Assembly: GCA_027459665.1 (NCBI GenBank)
Contig: DAIDHN010000009.1
Coordinates: 1-64,000, forward strand
DNA length: 64,000 nt
DNA from: Chthonomonadaceae bacterium
GTDB lineage: Bacteria > Armatimonadota > Chthonomonadetes > Chthonomonadales > Chthonomonadaceae
Reading direction: 5' to 3'
Below are positions 1-9,033 of the stretch, piece by piece. The notes below the pieces were generated by a model. The model saw only the letters and a list, made by a program, of their open reading frames with translations. It was not told the DNA's origin and did not search any database. Within the stretch, counting starts at the first letter, position 1; each line of letters begins with the position of its first letter. The translations under genes were made by a program, and so were the position numbers.

Positions 1-177
1 GCCAGAGCCGCAGATGCCGCCAAAGCAGGTATGGATCAACCCACCCGATACCAACACACAGCAGTAGAAAGGCGCAACCAACAAAAATATTCTTGCAGGA
101 ATATACACGGTTACTGCAATAATATTAGGAGCAAAGCAAAATACACGAAGGCAGGACGATAAAGAAACAACACCCTC
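1..177. other. Left edge, no supported gene
   Basis: The first 177 bases carry one frame open from the window edge to about 165, but its translation resembles no family I know and has no visible start or motif. It may be the tail of the damaged insertion sequence or of a gene cut by the window edge. Nothing else is seen. Confidence 0.3.
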
Positions 178-749
178 GTGCTAACATGTATCAATCTTAT
201 TGACAACTACCGCTATCGCTGCCAGTACTGCAAGTGCAGTTATCAACTGCGTCCTTCCCGCCGTGAGTATTCCGATGAGTTGTGCCAGCAAGCCCTCAGG
301 CTCTACCTGGAGCAAAACGGCTTTCGCCGCACAGGGCGTATCCTGGGCATCAATGCTCAGACAGTAGCCAACTGGGTAGCCGCTGAAAAGGCACGGCAGC
401 CTGCCGCCATGCAGCCACCGGAAGCCGAGATAGTAGAGATGGACGAGTTGTACGCCGTCCATCAAAAAAAGCAATTTCTCTTCGCAGCTGCTACCATTGA
501 CCGCACTACGCGCTGCCTGCTCTCCTTTCGCGTCTGTGAGGCATTCAATTGGGAGGAGGCGCAAAGGGTGCTGGATGCACTGCCTATGCTGGATTGATGT
601 ACCCGGGCAAGAGCCAGACATTCAGTGTAGAGGGAACCAATGCAGACTTGCGGCATTATCTGGCTCGCCTGGCACGCAAAAGCAGATGCTTTACACGAAG
701 CACTGAGGCACTTAGATGCGCAGTCAGGCTCATGAGAAGTGCCTACAAT
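178..749 (+). pseudogene. Degenerate IS1-family transposase (InsA/InsB-like)
   Basis: The first part (178-597) has a zinc-finger-like CQYCKCSYQLRP stretch, a helix-turn-helix (ILGINAQTVANWV) and the DDE-domain start (IVEMDELYAV), as in IS1-family transposases. After a stop at 597 a different frame (about 606-749) gives GKSQTFSVEGTNADLRHYLA and then a cysteine/arginine-rich tail, the typical IS1 C-terminus. The frame shifts and the middle of the catalytic domain between LPMLD and the GKSQTFSVEG stretch is missing, so the gene cannot make an active transposase. The true 5' end may lie upstream. It stands at the left border of the polysaccharide cluster and probably marks an old insertion that helped bring it in. 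Confidence 0.85.
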
Positions 750-753
750 TCAG

Positions 754-965
754 CTACCTGCACCTGCAAGGAAAGGAGTAGTGCCACTAGTTCAGAATGT
801 GAGAGGGAAGATAGTTCATCCATGACATACTATTCAACACCAGTACTGGTAGTTACTGCATAAATTTCAGGCACACACAAACAGATGCCAATAATTGGGG
901 ACAGCAGACACAATGGTGAACAGCAGATACAATAAAATAACTCACACGAAGACTGAACTCTTACG
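754..965. repeat. Long direct repeat, left copy
   Basis: About 210 bases, starting near agctacctgcacctgcaagg and ending near agactgaactcttac, recur in the same orientation at 11064-11275, at roughly 85 percent identity by eye. The left copy directly follows the transposase remnant. Weaker similarity reaches further left into the transposase tail (cacgaagcac near 694), so the repeat is best read as the non-coding end of an IS. The pair brackets the polysaccharide cluster. Short open frames inside it are not conserved as proteins. Confidence 0.8.
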
Positions 966-992
966 TTTTTGTCTCTTTCAACCGAAAATAGC

Positions 993-1001
993 TGGTATAC
1001 T
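993..1001 (+). promoter_or_regulatory. Possible extended -10 promoter of the polysaccharide cluster
   Basis: TGGTATACT is a good extended -10 element about 100 bases before the first acyltransferase start. It lies just right of the direct repeat. No convincing -35 box is present. The 966-1101 gap holds no gene. Confidence 0.35.
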
Positions 1002-1101
1002 TTCGGGTACGGCTGGAATACTGATCTACAACTATCAGGATGCAGATGCTCTCCTGGACTTACCAGCAAGTATCTCAGTCTGGTAAAAAGGAGATGTCTT
1101 A

Positions 1102-2244
1102 TTGACTGGAACTGCATCTGAATCAAACACAGCCAAACTGCTTCCCTATTTTACTCTGGATGCCTGGCGTGGTGCGGCCAGTTTTATGGTGATGATGTAC
1201 CATCTGGAGCGTGTGCTGGCGCTGCAATACTCTTGCTATGCACTGTTTCTGGTTCCATTTCGTTACGGAAACCTGGGGGTGAACGTATTTTTTGTGATCA
1301 GCGGCTACTGCATTGCCGCGGCATCCGGGGCTTCTCTGCGTAAGCAGCACAGCGCACTGGTATTTGCAAAAGCCCGGCTGCGCAGAATATTCCCCACTTA
1401 CTGGGCTGCCCTGGCGCTTACCTCACTGGCTGCTGTGGCAGCAGAAATCTATTTGCAAACAGGGCACCCTATCCACAGTGATCTTGCGAGACTGATGATA
1501 CTGAATCATTCGCCGCTATGGTACCTCACCAATCTGACACTCACCAATGTTGCTACGGGAGCTACCTTTGTAGTGCCGCAGGCATGGACGCTTTGCTACG
1601 AGGCAGCTTTTTACCTTGTTATGGCCACACTGCTCTGGCTGGCTGGGCAGCGGATGGGGGAAGAAGCCATGCTTTGGGGGGCGCATATTATTACCGGCGC
1701 TGCTGTAGTTTTACTATGGATGCACAAAAGCATTTACCCGTTGGAGATGTGGCCAGATTTTGGCTGTGGGGTGGTGGTTTACCACTGGGTGCGTTTCAGG
1801 CAAAAGTTGCCTGTAGCGCTTTTGTCTGCAGGTTTGTTTATCTTTTCTGTTTCCATGCTGTTTCAACCCGCAGTATTCTCCCCAGAGGGCTATCTCTGCA
1901 GCTGGTGCCTGATGCTGCTGCTGATTTTTCTGCAGCCTTACGACACTGCATTGAGTAGATCGCAGTTTATCCGGCCGCTTCTCTCACTGGGTGTTTTTTC
2001 GTATAGTCTGTATCTCACACACACACTTGTGCTGGGCGTAGTTTCTCAATTGCTGCGTAGATTCTTCCATCCAGGGAATGCTGGTCTGAGCACTCCCACC
2101 GCATTGATGGTATGTATTTTCACTGCCCTTCCTGCAGTGTTTTTTGCGCGCATTTTCTTTCAGTATTTTGAAAGACCTTTTCTCAGCGCTTCCGGGAAGG
2201 CACGCATTGCTCAGGAGCTGACGACAGCACCGTCAACCCCCTGA
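1102..2244 (+). CDS. Acyltransferase 3 family membrane protein
   Basis: This is a 380-residue polytopic membrane protein of the acyltransferase 3 family (OafA/NodX-like), which transfers acyl groups such as acetyl onto surface sugars. The N-terminus has LDAWRGAASFMVMMYH, matching the family's (L/D)xxRGxAxxxVxxxH signature with its conserved Arg and His. It also has VFFVISGY and a C-terminal FSYSLYLTH block, both family hallmarks. The start is taken as TTG at 1102 because AAAGGAG sits about nine bases upstream and the nearby ATG runs into a stop. It is the first gene of the polysaccharide cluster and likely decorates that product. The acceptor is unknown. Confidence 0.88.
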   Translation: MTGTASESNTAKLLPYFTLDAWRGAASFMVMMYHLERVLALQYSCYALFLVPFRYGNLGVNVFFVISGYCIAAASGASLRKQHSALVFAKARLRRIFPTYWAALALTSLAAVAAEIYLQTGHPIHSDLARLMILNHSPLWYLTNLTLTNVATGATFVVPQAWTLCYEAAFYLVMATLLWLAGQRMGEEAMLWGAHIITGAAVVLLWMHKSIYPLEMWPDFGCGVVVYHWVRFRQKLPVALLSAGLFIFSVSMLFQPAVFSPEGYLCSWCLMLLLIFLQPYDTALSRSQFIRPLLSLGVFSYSLYLTHTLVLGVVSQLLRRFFHPGNAGLSTPTALMVCIFTALPAVFFARIFFQYFERPFLSASGKARIAQELTTAPSTP

Positions 2245-2276
2245 AAACCTTTTCTGCAGTGGCAAGGGTTTTTGTT
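2243..2276 (+). terminator. Possible weak hairpin with T-run
   Basis: AAAACCTT and AAGGGTTTTT flank a short loop just after the acyltransferase stop and are followed by more T residues. One base is bulged. It could attenuate read-through into the polymerase gene. Confidence 0.3.
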
Positions 2277-2366
2277 CTCATTAATACAGGCACAATATGA
2301 TGGTTATCTGGAATAATACTCTGTGCAGTGTTTTTATGCCAGACAAGATGAGGGAAACATATCCAA

Positions 2367-3890
2367 ATGGATCAGGAAAAAACAATCATGCCAGAAGCGC
2401 TGAGCGGCAGGCAGGCATTGACTCTGCCGGGGCTTACACGCAAGATGCAGGCAGAAATACGCATTCAGTGGCTGCTGGTTGTGCTGCTTTATCTGGGTGC
2501 ACTGGGTTATGCGCTTCGCTTCGATCCGCTTCAAAAACCCTGGCCGCTGCGTCTGGAGATAGCTGTTGGTTTTTTTCTTCTGCTGATGTCTGTACGCCGT
2601 GCGGGCACTCTTCCTCTTGTTGCACTTGTTTACCTGGCATTTCTTGGGGTTTTGCGCAGAGCCTTGAATATCTGGTTCCCGGTTATGCACAAGGATCCTC
2701 TGCTCGTCGTAGTACCTCTTTTTACGGCTCTGTTTTTTCTTGAGATAGTTTTCTCGCGTCGTCTGAAACTTGACAATACGTTTGGCAAACTTCGTATGCT
2801 GCTTCTTTTGCTCATGGCGTTTGAGATATTCAACCCGAAACAGGGCGGCTTGGCAGTAGGACTGGGTGGAGCGCTTTTCTATTTACCACCCATATTCTGG
2901 ATGTATATCGGCAGGGAACTTGGCACCCAGAGGGTTGTTCGCAATCTTACATGGATGGTGGTGCTGGTAGGCATGCTTGGTGCCCTGTATGGCGTTCATC
3001 AAACACTGTATGGAGTGACATGGTGGGAGCAAAAATGGCTGAACAGTGAACCGCTCACCTCTATTATGCTTGGCAACAGTCTGCGCGAGTTTTCATTTTT
3101 CACCAGCACACTTGATTACGCAACCTTTCTTGAGATAGCCATAGTGTTTTCCTGGATACTGGTACTGCAGGGGCAGCGCATTGCAGCGCTCCCTATGGTT
3201 TTTATGATGATTGCCATGTTTTATGTCGGAGGCCGTGGCCCCATTGTATTGTACCTTGCGGCGATGGTAGTGATTTGGTCGGTACAAAACCGAAACCCCA
3301 AAATCTGGGTGCCGCGTCTGGCATTGGCAGCTGTGCTTGCTGTTGCTGGGCTGGTATACAGTTTGAATCACGCCCAAAGCCTTGCTCTCAATCAGGGGCA
3401 GGCAGCCAACATACAGCATGACCAGCAGGGACTGCTACACCCTTTGAATGCAAAAGACTCTACGGCCGGCATTCATGCTGCGTCAATTACCGGCAGTATT
3501 ACAAACAGTTTCAGCATGCCTTTGGGAGAAGGTCTAGGGGCAACCACACTGGCTGTTAGTCAGCTGGGCGGTACTGGCGGGAACTCTGAATTTGATGTGA
3601 GCAATATGTTCTTGTCTCTCGGCCCTCTGGGAGGAATTGTGTATGTGCTGATGATACTGTGCGGATGGCAGATGGCCCTCAAATGCTGGGGGCGTACCAG
3701 AGACTTTTCTGCTCTGGCTGCAATTGCAGCCTGTGCGTTGGGAGGGTGGCTGTCGGCAGGGAACTATTCCTGCATTCTGGTGCTCTGCTTTGTGATGGGA
3801 GCACTGGAGCGGCAGTGGGTTGGCTATGGTCTCCACCATAAAACTGCGCCGCTACCTCCCCGGTTTGCATTGCCAGGGGGAGGAGCATGA
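2367..3890 (+). CDS. O-antigen ligase / polymerase (Wzy-like) membrane protein
   Basis: This 507-residue protein is almost entirely hydrophobic, with about ten to twelve predicted membrane segments. It has the long extracytoplasmic loop in the second half (roughly residues 340-400) that is typical of the O-antigen ligase/polymerase superfamily (Wzy, WaaL, EpsG-like). Such enzymes polymerise lipid-linked repeat units or attach glycan chains on the outer face of the inner membrane. Sequence alone does not separate polymerase from ligase. Its position between an acyltransferase and a block of glycosyltransferases favours a polymerase for this cluster. The start ATG at 2367 is weakly supported by a ribosome site. 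The stop overlaps the next gene as ATGA. Confidence 0.75.
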   Translation: MDQEKTIMPEALSGRQALTLPGLTRKMQAEIRIQWLLVVLLYLGALGYALRFDPLQKPWPLRLEIAVGFFLLLMSVRRAGTLPLVALVYLAFLGVLRRALNIWFPVMHKDPLLVVVPLFTALFFLEIVFSRRLKLDNTFGKLRMLLLLLMAFEIFNPKQGGLAVGLGGALFYLPPIFWMYIGRELGTQRVVRNLTWMVVLVGMLGALYGVHQTLYGVTWWEQKWLNSEPLTSIMLGNSLREFSFFTSTLDYATFLEIAIVFSWILVLQGQRIAALPMVFMMIAMFYVGGRGPIVLYLAAMVVIWSVQNRNPKIWVPRLALAAVLAVAGLVYSLNHAQSLALNQGQAANIQHDQQGLLHPLNAKDSTAGIHAASITGSITNSFSMPLGEGLGATTLAVSQLGGTGGNSEFDVSNMFLSLGPLGGIVYVLMILCGWQMALKCWGRTRDFSALAAIAACALGGWLSAGNYSCILVLCFVMGALERQWVGYGLHHKTAPLPPRFALPGGGA

Positions 3891-5038
3891 GACTGGCGCT
3901 TCTTTCCTCTGCGCTGCCACCCTACCCGGATGCCATTGGAGATTACACTGCCGCTCTGGCTGTCAAACTTGCACGGAACAATGACGTGACTCTGTTGCAT
4001 GGTAAACATATTCCGCCGCCTTCACCACTGGATGCAATTTCTCAGGTAGAGGCTTTTGATATATCCAGACCAGCTACCATGCATGGCATTGTTGAGCACG
4101 TTAAACAGATCAAACCAGACTGGCTGATACTGCAGTACAATCCGTTCTGTTTTGGAAAAAGAGGATTGAACTTGCAGCTGCCTGCTGCAGTTCGCGCAAT
4201 TGCACGGCATACGCGGGTAGCTCTTATGCTGCATGAGACTTTTGTAGAATGCTTTCCGTTGCGCTGGCACAATGGTGTGCGCCGGCATTTCAGTGCACGC
4301 GGAACCGTGATGACCACCTGGCAGCGGTGGCAGCTGTTTCAGATGCTGCAAAGCGCACAGGTGGTTTTTGCTTCCATAGAAGAGTGGTTTCGCCAGATAA
4401 AACGCTGGCCAGGCACAAAAAATCGGTTTCATCTTCCTGTTGGTTCCAACATACCAGTGACTTCGGTGAACCGGCAGTCGGCGCGCCATGCGCTTGGCAT
4501 TGCAAATGATGAACTGGTGCTGGCAGCATTTGGTTCAATGCAAATTCCTGTGATGCCACAGTACATCCACAGCACTTTTGCTGCACTACGGGCAAACGGA
4601 ATAAATGCCAGGCTGCTATACATGGGCAGCCAGGGCGCTATTTTGCAGCAGATGCTGGAGGGGATGCCACTGCTTGACCTGGGCCGCCTGCCTGCTGCAG
4701 AAGTATCGAAGGGTCTGCAATGCGCAGATATGTACCTGGCTCCTTTTGTAGATGGCATTTCTACCCGGCGCGGTACCCTGATGGCAGCACTGAGCCATGG
4801 ACTGCCTGTAGTGGCAACCAGCGGTGCCAACACAGACAGCCTGCTGCACAAACACCATCAGAAAGGGTTGCTGCTTTCTCCCTCAGGCAATTCAGATGAT
4901 TTCGTGAAAAACGCCCTTTGCCTCGCCTCCAATTCTGACTTGCGCTGCAGCATGGCTCATGAAGCGCAACAACTGTACAATACAGAATTTGACTGGAATG
5001 TAATTGCAGAAAGGATGGTGCAGTGTCTCGAATCGTAG
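3887..5038 (+). CDS. Glycosyltransferase, GT4-like (GT-B fold)
   Basis: A 383-residue protein with a GT-B layout. The N-terminus MRLALLSSALPPYPDAIGDYT is the usual GT4 acceptor-domain start with a glycine-containing loop, and the C-terminal half contains STRRGTLMAALSHGLPVVAT, the donor-site region of one GT4 subgroup that lacks the classical EX7E pair. It should add one sugar to the repeat unit in the cytoplasm. The donor cannot be told. Its start overlaps the polymerase stop (ATGA), so the two are translationally coupled, and its end overlaps the next glycosyltransferase by 16 bases. Confidence 0.85.
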   Translation: MRLALLSSALPPYPDAIGDYTAALAVKLARNNDVTLLHGKHIPPPSPLDAISQVEAFDISRPATMHGIVEHVKQIKPDWLILQYNPFCFGKRGLNLQLPAAVRAIARHTRVALMLHETFVECFPLRWHNGVRRHFSARGTVMTTWQRWQLFQMLQSAQVVFASIEEWFRQIKRWPGTKNRFHLPVGSNIPVTSVNRQSARHALGIANDELVLAAFGSMQIPVMPQYIHSTFAALRANGINARLLYMGSQGAILQQMLEGMPLLDLGRLPAAEVSKGLQCADMYLAPFVDGISTRRGTLMAALSHGLPVVATSGANTDSLLHKHHQKGLLLSPSGNSDDFVKNALCLASNSDLRCSMAHEAQQLYNTEFDWNVIAERMVQCLES

Positions 5039-6201
5039 CTTCTTCCAATAATGCGCCAGATGCCCAGCTACTGAGAGTAGGGGTTGTGATGCCTCTGGCG
5101 GAGGTGAAGGGTGGAGCAGAGATGGCGTTGCGCCACCTGATTCAACAAGGGAAAAGCCTGGATGTGGAGTGGTGTTTTGCTTTTCTAAAAGACGGCAGTC
5201 TGGCTGAAGAAGCTCGAAGTTATGGATATGAGGTAAAAGTATTTCCTGGCCATCCGCTTCGATACTTACATCTTACAACATTGCAAATTATACGCCTGTC
5301 GCGCTGGTTCAAAAATATGAATTGTGATGTAGCTTTTGCATGGATGTCGCTTACTCATATCGTGGTATGGCCGGCGGCAAAGCTGGCAGGTATTCCATCC
5401 GGCTGGTTTTTGCATGGCATAGCCATGCCGCCAGGACGTATAGACAGGATTAACTCTGCCCTTCATGCAGCGGGCATTCTATCTTGTAGCCAGTATGTGG
5501 CCGATATACAACAGTCTTTGGGAGGTAGTACTCCATTGCATGTGGTTCATCCAGGGGTAGAACTGGAGCGTTTCGATCCAGCTTCTCTTCTTTCTCCTGC
5601 TGAAATGCGTACCCGCCTGCAGCTTCCTCCAGATGGACCACTGATTGGCATGGTGGCCCGCCTGCAGCGCTGGAAGGGGGTACACACGCTTATACAGGCT
5701 ATGGCAGCTGTGAGAGAACAGCTGCCAAATGCACACTGTGTGGTGGTGGGAGGCAGGCATGACCTGGAGGCGGAATATGAGCAGGAACTTCACCAGCAAA
5801 TTCAAGACATGCATCTGGAAGACTGTGTTTCGCTGACAGGGTTTCAAAGCAATACACACGAGTGGATGCAGGCAATGGATATTGTGGTGCATGCCTCGGA
5901 CAGGGAACCATTTGGCATTGTGATTCTGGAAGCCATGGCGATGGCAAAACCTGTTATTGCCGGCAGCGAGGGCGGTCCGCGCGAAATCATTACAGAGAGG
6001 GTAAATGGCCTTCTTTCGCCCTACAACGATACGGCTTCTCTGACCAAAAATATACTCTGTATACTGCAAGACCAGGATGCTGCCCGCAGCATGGGGCTTG
6101 CCGCACGTGAACGTGCTCTAGAATTTTCAACGCGCAAATATGCAGAAAGTGTTGCCAATGCACTGCACAAAATCGCAGATTCCTGCAGAGATAAAAAATA
6201 G
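5023..6201 (+). CDS. Glycosyltransferase family 4
   Basis: A 392-residue GT4 retaining glycosyltransferase. Visible family marks are the acceptor-domain glycine loop (VKGGAEMALRHL, about residues 29-40), the hinge GMVARLQRWKGVHTLIQAM, and the donor-binding EPFGIVILE (EX7E) followed by MAKPVIAGSEGGPREII. The start is taken as GTG at 5023 with AAAGGA about seven bases upstream, giving a 16-base overlap with the previous gene. The N-terminal ~20 residues are not conserved-looking, so a later start is possible. It probably adds a hexose to the surface polysaccharide. Confidence 0.9.
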   Translation: MSRIVASSNNAPDAQLLRVGVVMPLAEVKGGAEMALRHLIQQGKSLDVEWCFAFLKDGSLAEEARSYGYEVKVFPGHPLRYLHLTTLQIIRLSRWFKNMNCDVAFAWMSLTHIVVWPAAKLAGIPSGWFLHGIAMPPGRIDRINSALHAAGILSCSQYVADIQQSLGGSTPLHVVHPGVELERFDPASLLSPAEMRTRLQLPPDGPLIGMVARLQRWKGVHTLIQAMAAVREQLPNAHCVVVGGRHDLEAEYEQELHQQIQDMHLEDCVSLTGFQSNTHEWMQAMDIVVHASDREPFGIVILEAMAMAKPVIAGSEGGPREIITERVNGLLSPYNDTASLTKNILCILQDQDAARSMGLAARERALEFSTRKYAESVANALHKIADSCRDKK

Positions 6202-6231
6202 CCTGAGGAATAAGGAACAGGATACCTATCC

Positions 6232-7377
6232 ATGCGAATAGCACTGGTGCAGCACCGCCTGCGAAAAAACGATGGGCAGGGGCGGGTGAACTTGGAGATT
6301 GCCCGCCGTGCTCTGGAAAGAGGACACAGACTTACTTTACTCAGCGAATGGATAGAGCCTGAATTTGCCAATCATGCAGCAGTACAGCAGATTAAAATTC
6401 CATATCGCGAAAGGTATTCCAATTTAGTAGCGGGTGAATGGTTTGCGCATCAGTCGGCGCGCTGGCTGCAAAAGCATCGACACCAAATCGATCTTGTACT
6501 TTCGAATGGCGCTGCAACCCGCTTTCCCGCTGACCTGTGTGCCTGCCATTTTGTGCATTCTGCCTGGTATCAGTCGCCCGTACATCCCCGTCATGATGGG
6601 GGGTGGACCTCCCGGTATCAGGGCACCTATACCCGCTTTAACTCTCTGCGTGAGAAACAGGCGTACAGGCAGGCGGGCACAGTGATTGCTGTTTCAGATC
6701 AGGTAAGCAATGAACTGAAAGCCATTGGTGTGGATGGAAACAAGATTGTAACCATACTCAACGGGGTGAATACCGATGAATTCTGCCCTGGAGAGGAATC
6801 ACGCACAGCGCTTTGCTTGCCGGAACAGTGTAAGATTGCCCTGTTTGCAGGTGACATACGTACCTCGCGCAAAAACCTCGGAACAGTGTTGAAAGCCATG
6901 CAGCAGGTTTCTGATCTGCATCTGGCAGTGGCAGGCAAGCTGGAAGAAAGCCCTTTTCCAGCCCTTGCAGAAAAGCTGGGGCTGCAGGGCAGGGTACACT
7001 TTCTGGGGTTTCGGCGCGACATTCCCCGCCTTATGCGAGCCTGCGACCTGTTTGTATTTCCTTCACGCTATGAGGCATGCTCACTGGTACTGCTGGAGGC
7101 GCTGGCTTCCGGCCTGCCGGTGATAACGGCTTCTACCGCAGGAGGCTGCGAAATCATTACCCCCGACTGCGGCAGGGTACTGCCTGATCCAGACAATGAC
7201 GTGCTGCTGGCTGAAACGCTCAATGCACTGCAGGCAGACAGCACCTGCTTACAGAAGATGGGCAAGGCTGCCCGCCAGAAAGCCCTGCAGCATACATGGT
7301 CTCACATGGCAGACCAGTATATTGACTTGCTGGAAATGCACCATAGCAGAAAGGCACAATCTGTCTCGGCTGCCTGA
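6232..7377 (+). CDS. Glycosyltransferase family 4
   Basis: A 381-residue GT4 enzyme. It starts MRIALVQHRLRKNDGQGRVN, with the acceptor loop glycine, then has VIAVSDQVSNELKAIG, NGVNTDEFCPG (the conserved NGVD-like sugar-nucleotide loop), FAGDIRTSRKNL, and the donor-site YEACSLVLLEALASGLPVI (EX7E). The ATG at 6232 has GGAATAAGGAAC upstream as a plausible ribosome site. It follows the preceding gene by 30 bases in the same operon. The donor and acceptor sugars are not predictable. Confidence 0.9.
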   Translation: MRIALVQHRLRKNDGQGRVNLEIARRALERGHRLTLLSEWIEPEFANHAAVQQIKIPYRERYSNLVAGEWFAHQSARWLQKHRHQIDLVLSNGAATRFPADLCACHFVHSAWYQSPVHPRHDGGWTSRYQGTYTRFNSLREKQAYRQAGTVIAVSDQVSNELKAIGVDGNKIVTILNGVNTDEFCPGEESRTALCLPEQCKIALFAGDIRTSRKNLGTVLKAMQQVSDLHLAVAGKLEESPFPALAEKLGLQGRVHFLGFRRDIPRLMRACDLFVFPSRYEACSLVLLEALASGLPVITASTAGGCEIITPDCGRVLPDPDNDVLLAETLNALQADSTCLQKMGKAARQKALQHTWSHMADQYIDLLEMHHSRKAQSVSAA

Positions 7378-7387
7378 AAGGAACACA

Positions 7388-7885
7388 ATGCGCCCGGAAC
7401 GTCTCTGGTGGCTCAGCTGCCAACTGTACAGAAAGAATCTGGTGCTGCCTGCCAAACTTCTGAAAGCCTGCATTTATATGCTCTATCATGCAGTGCTGCC
7501 GTACCAGGCAGAAATCGAGCCGGATATCGTCCTGGAGCACTATGCACTTGGAATAGTGGTTCATCCCAATGTGACCCTGGGGCACCGGGTACGCATTTAC
7601 CAGCATGTTACTCTGGCTGCACAAACCTGGATTGGCTCTGAACACCGCATTGTGGTAGAGGATGATGTGACTATTGGTGCAGGAGCGGTTTTGCTGCCTG
7701 CCTCAGACACCGGAATGCGCGTTGGCAAAGGCGCCCAGATTGCCCCCTGCTGCCTGGTGCAGAGCGATGTGCCTGCTGGATGCACAGTGCAGGGTGCACC
7801 TGCCAGACCAGTTGCTTTTTCTGGCACACAGGCTGATGTGCCTGAATCTGAAACAGCAAAGCAACTATTGAAAGAAGCCACATGA
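7388..7885 (+). CDS. Hexapeptide-repeat acetyltransferase (serine acetyltransferase-like)
   Basis: A 165-residue left-handed beta-helix acyltransferase. Isoleucine/valine-rich hexapeptide turns run from about residue 45 (IVLEHYALGIVVHPNVTLG) to the end (GAGAVLLPAS, VPAGCTVQGAPARPV), as in CysE-like enzymes of sugar clusters that acetylate nucleotide sugars or glycans. It is shorter than true cysteine-biosynthetic CysE and lies among glycosyltransferases, so a role in glycan O-acetylation is more likely. The ATG at 7388 is chosen because GAAAGGA lies seven bases upstream and ten bases after the previous stop. The end overlaps the next gene as ATGA. Confidence 0.82.
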   Translation: MRPERLWWLSCQLYRKNLVLPAKLLKACIYMLYHAVLPYQAEIEPDIVLEHYALGIVVHPNVTLGHRVRIYQHVTLAAQTWIGSEHRIVVEDDVTIGAGAVLLPASDTGMRVGKGAQIAPCCLVQSDVPAGCTVQGAPARPVAFSGTQADVPESETAKQLLKEAT

Positions 7886-8982
7886 CGAAGCAAATACTTT
7901 TTCTCATACCGGCAGGGGCTGGCACGCTGGACGAACTGAGAGCCAAAAGACTCATACAGGGATACCCTGCAGATATCACCTTTCATATTACCGACCGTAC
8001 GCTTTCGCGCAGCACTGCCTCTAGGCAGGCAGCGGCGGCACTGGCTGAAAAAAAATGGGATTTTGTCTGCATGGAGGGTTCTGGCAGCATTGGGGGTATT
8101 CCGTTGATACAGGCAGCCAGAAAAAACGGTCAGAAATATCTGGTGAGTTTTGGAGACCCCATTAGCAATTTCTTTCGCACTACTAAAGGGCAGGTACACG
8201 GCCTTGCCTTTGAGGTATATGAGCGGCTTCTGTACCATTACAGCACAGGTATTGTTGGCTGGACGCCTTATATCACCGGACGTGCAGTGAATATGGGGGC
8301 GCCGCGTGCAGCTACAGTGGAAGGTGGAGTAGATACAAGTCTGTTTGTGGCTCCTTCCGATGAGCAAAGGAAACAGGCACGACGCAGAGTGGGCATTCCT
8401 GAAAACCATATTGTGTGTGGAATGGTGGGAAGCATGCGATGGTCACAGAGGCAGAGCTACTGCTATGGACTGGAACTGGTGAAAATGTTCTCTTATCTGC
8501 AGCGCCAGGACATTTCTCTGCTTCTAGTAGGAGATGGAGACGGCAGAAGACATCTGGAAGAATTAGTAACGGAGAGAATGAAGGAAAGGGTACATTTTGC
8601 CGGCAGGGTTTCTGCTCAGGAAGTACCCGCGTACATGCACTGCATGGATATAGGATTTGTTACCCAAACACTAGACGGTCTGGGCAGTTTTCGTCTCACC
8701 ACTAAGCTGCCTGAATATCTGGCTTCTTCGGTAGCCGTGGCGATCAGCCCTATTCCTGGGTATTTTGACTACGTAGGAGCAGCAGGATGGCCTCTTCCGC
8801 CATACCACCCTGCTTCAGATGCTTTTCACAGAGCCAGCGCGCATTGGCTGGATACACTGGATAGAGAAGAGATTGAACATGTGCGTGCAAATACTGCTGT
8901 TGCTGCAGAAAGATTTCACGATGAATTATTGATTGTGCGGTTTCACAATTTTCTGCGATACTGTGTAAACCTCTCTTCTTGA
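7882..8982 (+). CDS. Glycosyltransferase (GT-B, GT4-like)
   Basis: A 366-residue protein with a GT-B arrangement. The second half contains GMVGSMRWSQRQSYCYGL, LLVGDGDGRRHLEELV and VHFAGRVSAQEVPAYMHCMDIG, typical of the GT4 nucleotide-sugar domain, followed by LTTKLPEYLASSVAVA, a divergent form of the donor-site ExxA(S/C)G block. The N-terminal domain is atypical, with a GSGSIGGIPLIQAARKNG stretch. The start overlaps the preceding acetyltransferase stop (ATGA). It is most likely the fourth intact glycosyltransferase of the cluster. Confidence 0.78.
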   Translation: MTKQILFLIPAGAGTLDELRAKRLIQGYPADITFHITDRTLSRSTASRQAAAALAEKKWDFVCMEGSGSIGGIPLIQAARKNGQKYLVSFGDPISNFFRTTKGQVHGLAFEVYERLLYHYSTGIVGWTPYITGRAVNMGAPRAATVEGGVDTSLFVAPSDEQRKQARRRVGIPENHIVCGMVGSMRWSQRQSYCYGLELVKMFSYLQRQDISLLLVGDGDGRRHLEELVTERMKERVHFAGRVSAQEVPAYMHCMDIGFVTQTLDGLGSFRLTTKLPEYLASSVAVAISPIPGYFDYVGAAGWPLPPYHPASDAFHRASAHWLDTLDREEIEHVRANTAVAAERFHDELLIVRFHNFLRYCVNLSS

Positions 8983-9033
8983 TGAGTACTCTGGTTCCAG
9001 TTTATGCATTACAGTATGCTGATATTGCATTAA

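Noticed and set aside
830-1126. 98-codon minus-strand frame in the left repeat, similar to one at 11142-11357
   Set aside because: Similarity follows from the DNA repeat; the frames diverge outside it and have no start signals, so it is not a shared small protein.
7597-8409. 270-codon minus-strand frame opposite the acetyltransferase and glycosyltransferase
   Set aside because: It overlaps two well-supported genes, is rich in Cys/His/Pro as expected for an antisense shadow, and has no motif.
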